Shown here: in pieces, positions 5,515 to 6,342 of the stretch
Numbering within the stretch: position 1 is the stretch's first letter
How the letters are laid out: each line of letters begins with the position of its first letter
Assembly: GCA_900317015.1 (NCBI GenBank)
Contig: ONFH01000138.1
Location: 1 to 6,342, forward strand
Length of the DNA: 6,342 nucleotides
DNA from: an uncultured Erysipelotrichaceae bacterium
GTDB taxonomy: Bacteria; Bacillota_I; Bacilli_A; Erysipelotrichales; Coprobacillaceae
Reading direction: 5' to 3'
The notes under the pieces: model-generated
Told to the model about the DNA's origin: nothing
The model's input: the letters and a program-made list of their open reading frames with translations, nothing else
The model's database searches: none
Position numbers and translations under genes: made by a program

Positions 5515-5881
5515 CAGTATGCATTTTAGGATCAAAATAAGCTTTTAAAGCTTCAAAAGTTTCTGGAGAAATGTAATGTTCGATACGACAGGCGTCAGCG
5601 ACAGCCTGTTCTTTGGAAATTCCTATGTATTCAAAAATCTCTGATAATTTATTATGACGAGCATAAATATCAGTGGCGATCTTCATGCCGGAATCTGTCA
5701 AAGAAATATGATTGTTTCCATCAATGGAGACATAACCTGCTTTGACAAGTCTTTTCATCTGCTGGGAGATCGTCGGCTTCGAAAAATGCATCTCTTTCGC
5801 AATGTCCGTCGCGTGAACGTCACCATTTCTCAAGTGTAAAACTAAGATCGTTTCTAAATACATCTCCGTTGATTCACTCAT
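5507..5881 (-). CDS. DtxR/MntR-family metal-dependent repressor, short form with DtxR-like metal ligands
   Basis: Metal-sensing DNA-binding repressor of 124 residues. Residues 1-62 form the winged helix (DIAKEMHFSKPTISQQMKRL at 26-45 covers the HTH; NNHISLTDSG is the wing end), and 63-124 the metal-binding and dimerisation domain. It is MntR-sized and lacks the C-terminal SH3-like domain of DtxR. Aligned by eye, primary-site positions are M7 (TEMYLET, as Met10 of DtxR; Asp8 in MntR), C98, E101 and H102 (ACRIEH, matching Cys102, Glu105 and His106 of DtxR). H76 matches DtxR His79, but the ancillary Glu83 position is Ser (S80). The ligand set therefore points to iron-type rather than MntR-type sensing, which is inference. 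AGAGGTGA lies 4 nt before the ATG. No metal transporter gene is adjacent. Confidence 0.92.
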   Translation of the reverse strand: MSESTEMYLETILVLHLRNGDVHATDIAKEMHFSKPTISQQMKRLVKAGYVSIDGNNHISLTDSGMKIATDIYARHNKLSEIFEYIGISKEQAVADACRIEHYISPETFEALKAYFDPKMHTEN

Positions 5882-5899
5882 ACAATCACCTCTTTTCTT

Positions 5900-5908
5900 A
5901 TTTTAACA
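5900..5908 (-). promoter_or_regulatory. Extended -10 promoter of the DtxR-family gene
   Basis: On the minus strand TGTTAAAAT (complement of 5900-5908) gives an extended -10 with TAAAAT about 18 nt upstream of the start codon. The -35 region is AT-rich with no clear box. No convincing DtxR- or MntR-type palindrome was seen over it, so autoregulation is not supported. The leader would be about 10-12 nt, just enough for the ribosome binding site at 5886-5893. Confidence 0.5.
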
Positions 5909-5965
5909 TAAATAAACAAATAAAGGCTATAAAATGCTTGGTATTATGGTTTTAAAAAGGTAACG

Positions 5966-5991
5966 AAAAAGGATAAGACACGCTTATCCTT
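5966..5991 (-). terminator. Intrinsic terminator of the tcdA gene
   Basis: Arms 5969-5977 (AAGGATAAG) and 5983-5991 (CTTATCCTT) pair perfectly over 9 bp around the 5-nt loop ACACG; on the minus strand the T run is the complement of A at 5966-5970. Two bases of the TAA stop (5990-5992) are in the stem. Confidence 0.9.
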
Positions 5992-6342
5992 ACTTTAAAC
6001 GATTCCAGGCAAAGTCCTTAATTATTTCCCCGGCAATCATCAGACCGGCAACACTTGGGACAAAGGAAACAGAACCTGGAATATCACGACGATCGGTACA
6101 TTTTCTCTTCGTTCCTGGTGGACAGATACAATGATAACGACATGAGTTTGCTTCATCATCGATTGGCTTGATTGGCTTCTCTTTGGAATAGCAGACTTTT
6201 AATTTATGAATATGACGTTTACGTAATTCATAACGCATAACACGAGCAAGTGGATCATAGCTCGTTTTGAATACGTCCGTGATCTCTAGCTGGGATGGAT
6301 CGAGCTTATTGCCGGCACCCATACAGCTGATTATAGGGATAT
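5990..6342 (-). CDS. tcdA: tRNA threonylcarbamoyladenosine dehydratase (TcdA), C-terminal part, cut by window edge
   Basis: ThiF/E1-like ATP-dependent enzyme that dehydrates t6A at position 37 of ANN-decoding tRNAs to the cyclic form ct6A. Only the C-terminal 117 or so residues are present. The ATG at 6320-6322 is internal: the frame runs upstream to the edge through IPIISC, joining the conserved MGAGNKLDPSQLEITD segment. Further landmarks are YDPLARVMRYELRKR, KVCYSKE, and GSVSFVPSVAGLMIAGEIIKD, the closing segment of the family. A Cys-rich insert (CRYHCICPP, then KRKC) before IPGS is, as I recall, usual in Firmicutes TcdA. The ATP-binding N-terminal half and the promoter are off the window. 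MoeB- or ThiF-type relatives are less likely given the KTSYDPLARVMR and CICPPGT segments. Confidence 0.92.
   Translation of the reverse strand, partial: IPIISCMGAGNKLDPSQLEITDVFKTSYDPLARVMRYELRKRHIHKLKVCYSKEKPIKPIDDEANSCRYHCICPPGTKRKCTDRRDIPGSVSFVPSVAGLMIAGEIIKDFAWNRLK

Noticed and set aside
5654..5839. 61-codon plus-strand frame opposite the DtxR-family gene
   Set aside because: Antisense shadow without start signals.
5912..5965. Metal-regulator operator upstream of the DtxR-family gene
   Set aside because: The region is AT-rich with TTTTAAAA at 5950-5957, but no palindrome resembling a DtxR or MntR box was found.
1..6342. Mobile element, CRISPR array, tRNA or rRNA gene, or a new defence system
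   Set aside because: No transposase, repeat array, tRNA-like cloverleaf or defence-type domain was found in any frame. Most proteins fit known families or resemble them; only the 55-aa protein is unrecognised.

Overview
The window looks like chromosomal DNA from a low-GC Bacillota, probably a gut-type Erysipelotrichia or Coprobacillaceae relative. G+C is about 40% by eye. Evidence is the protein content (class C sortase with a pilin-like neighbour, two RpiR-type regulators, a short Firmicutes-type deformylase), strong GGAGG-like ribosome binding sites and short intergenic gaps. The taxonomic call is an inference from protein style; no rRNA or marker gene is present.

Left block (1-2042, + strand): the 3' part of a class C (pilus) sortase that runs off the left edge, a secreted pilin-like (SpaA/prealbumin-fold-like) surface protein with a C-terminal membrane anchor but no LPXTG, and a MurR/RpiR-family regulator. 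Gaps are 43 and 22 bp, so this looks like the tail of a pilus/surface-protein operon that ends in its own sugar-phosphate-type regulator.

Middle block: a 55-codon gene (2150-2317) of unknown function has its own sigma-A-type promoter and intrinsic terminator. A tight four-gene operon follows (2422-4858) behind an extended -10 promoter: a divergent RpiR-like regulator, peptide deformylase, a short-chain dehydrogenase, and a DNA-deoxyinosine (hypoxanthine) glycosylase of the UDG superfamily. Two of its three junctions overlap (50 bp and 14 bp), and a terminator closes it.

Right block: a monocistronic small membrane protein of the COG2426 'small multidrug export' family (4981-5445, +) converges on two minus-strand genes: a short DtxR-family metalloregulator (5507-5881) and the C-terminal part of the tRNA threonylcarbamoyladenosine dehydratase TcdA (5990 to the right edge). 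Each has its own terminator.

Nothing here convincingly amounts to a new multi-gene system. No mobile element, CRISPR array, tRNA or rRNA was seen. The more unusual points are the orphan 55-aa gene, all five terminators containing the upstream stop codon in the hairpin, a marked excess of GATC, a surface protein without LPXTG, a regulator with an eroded SIS signature overlapping def, and a MntR-sized DtxR protein with DtxR-like (iron-type) metal ligands.
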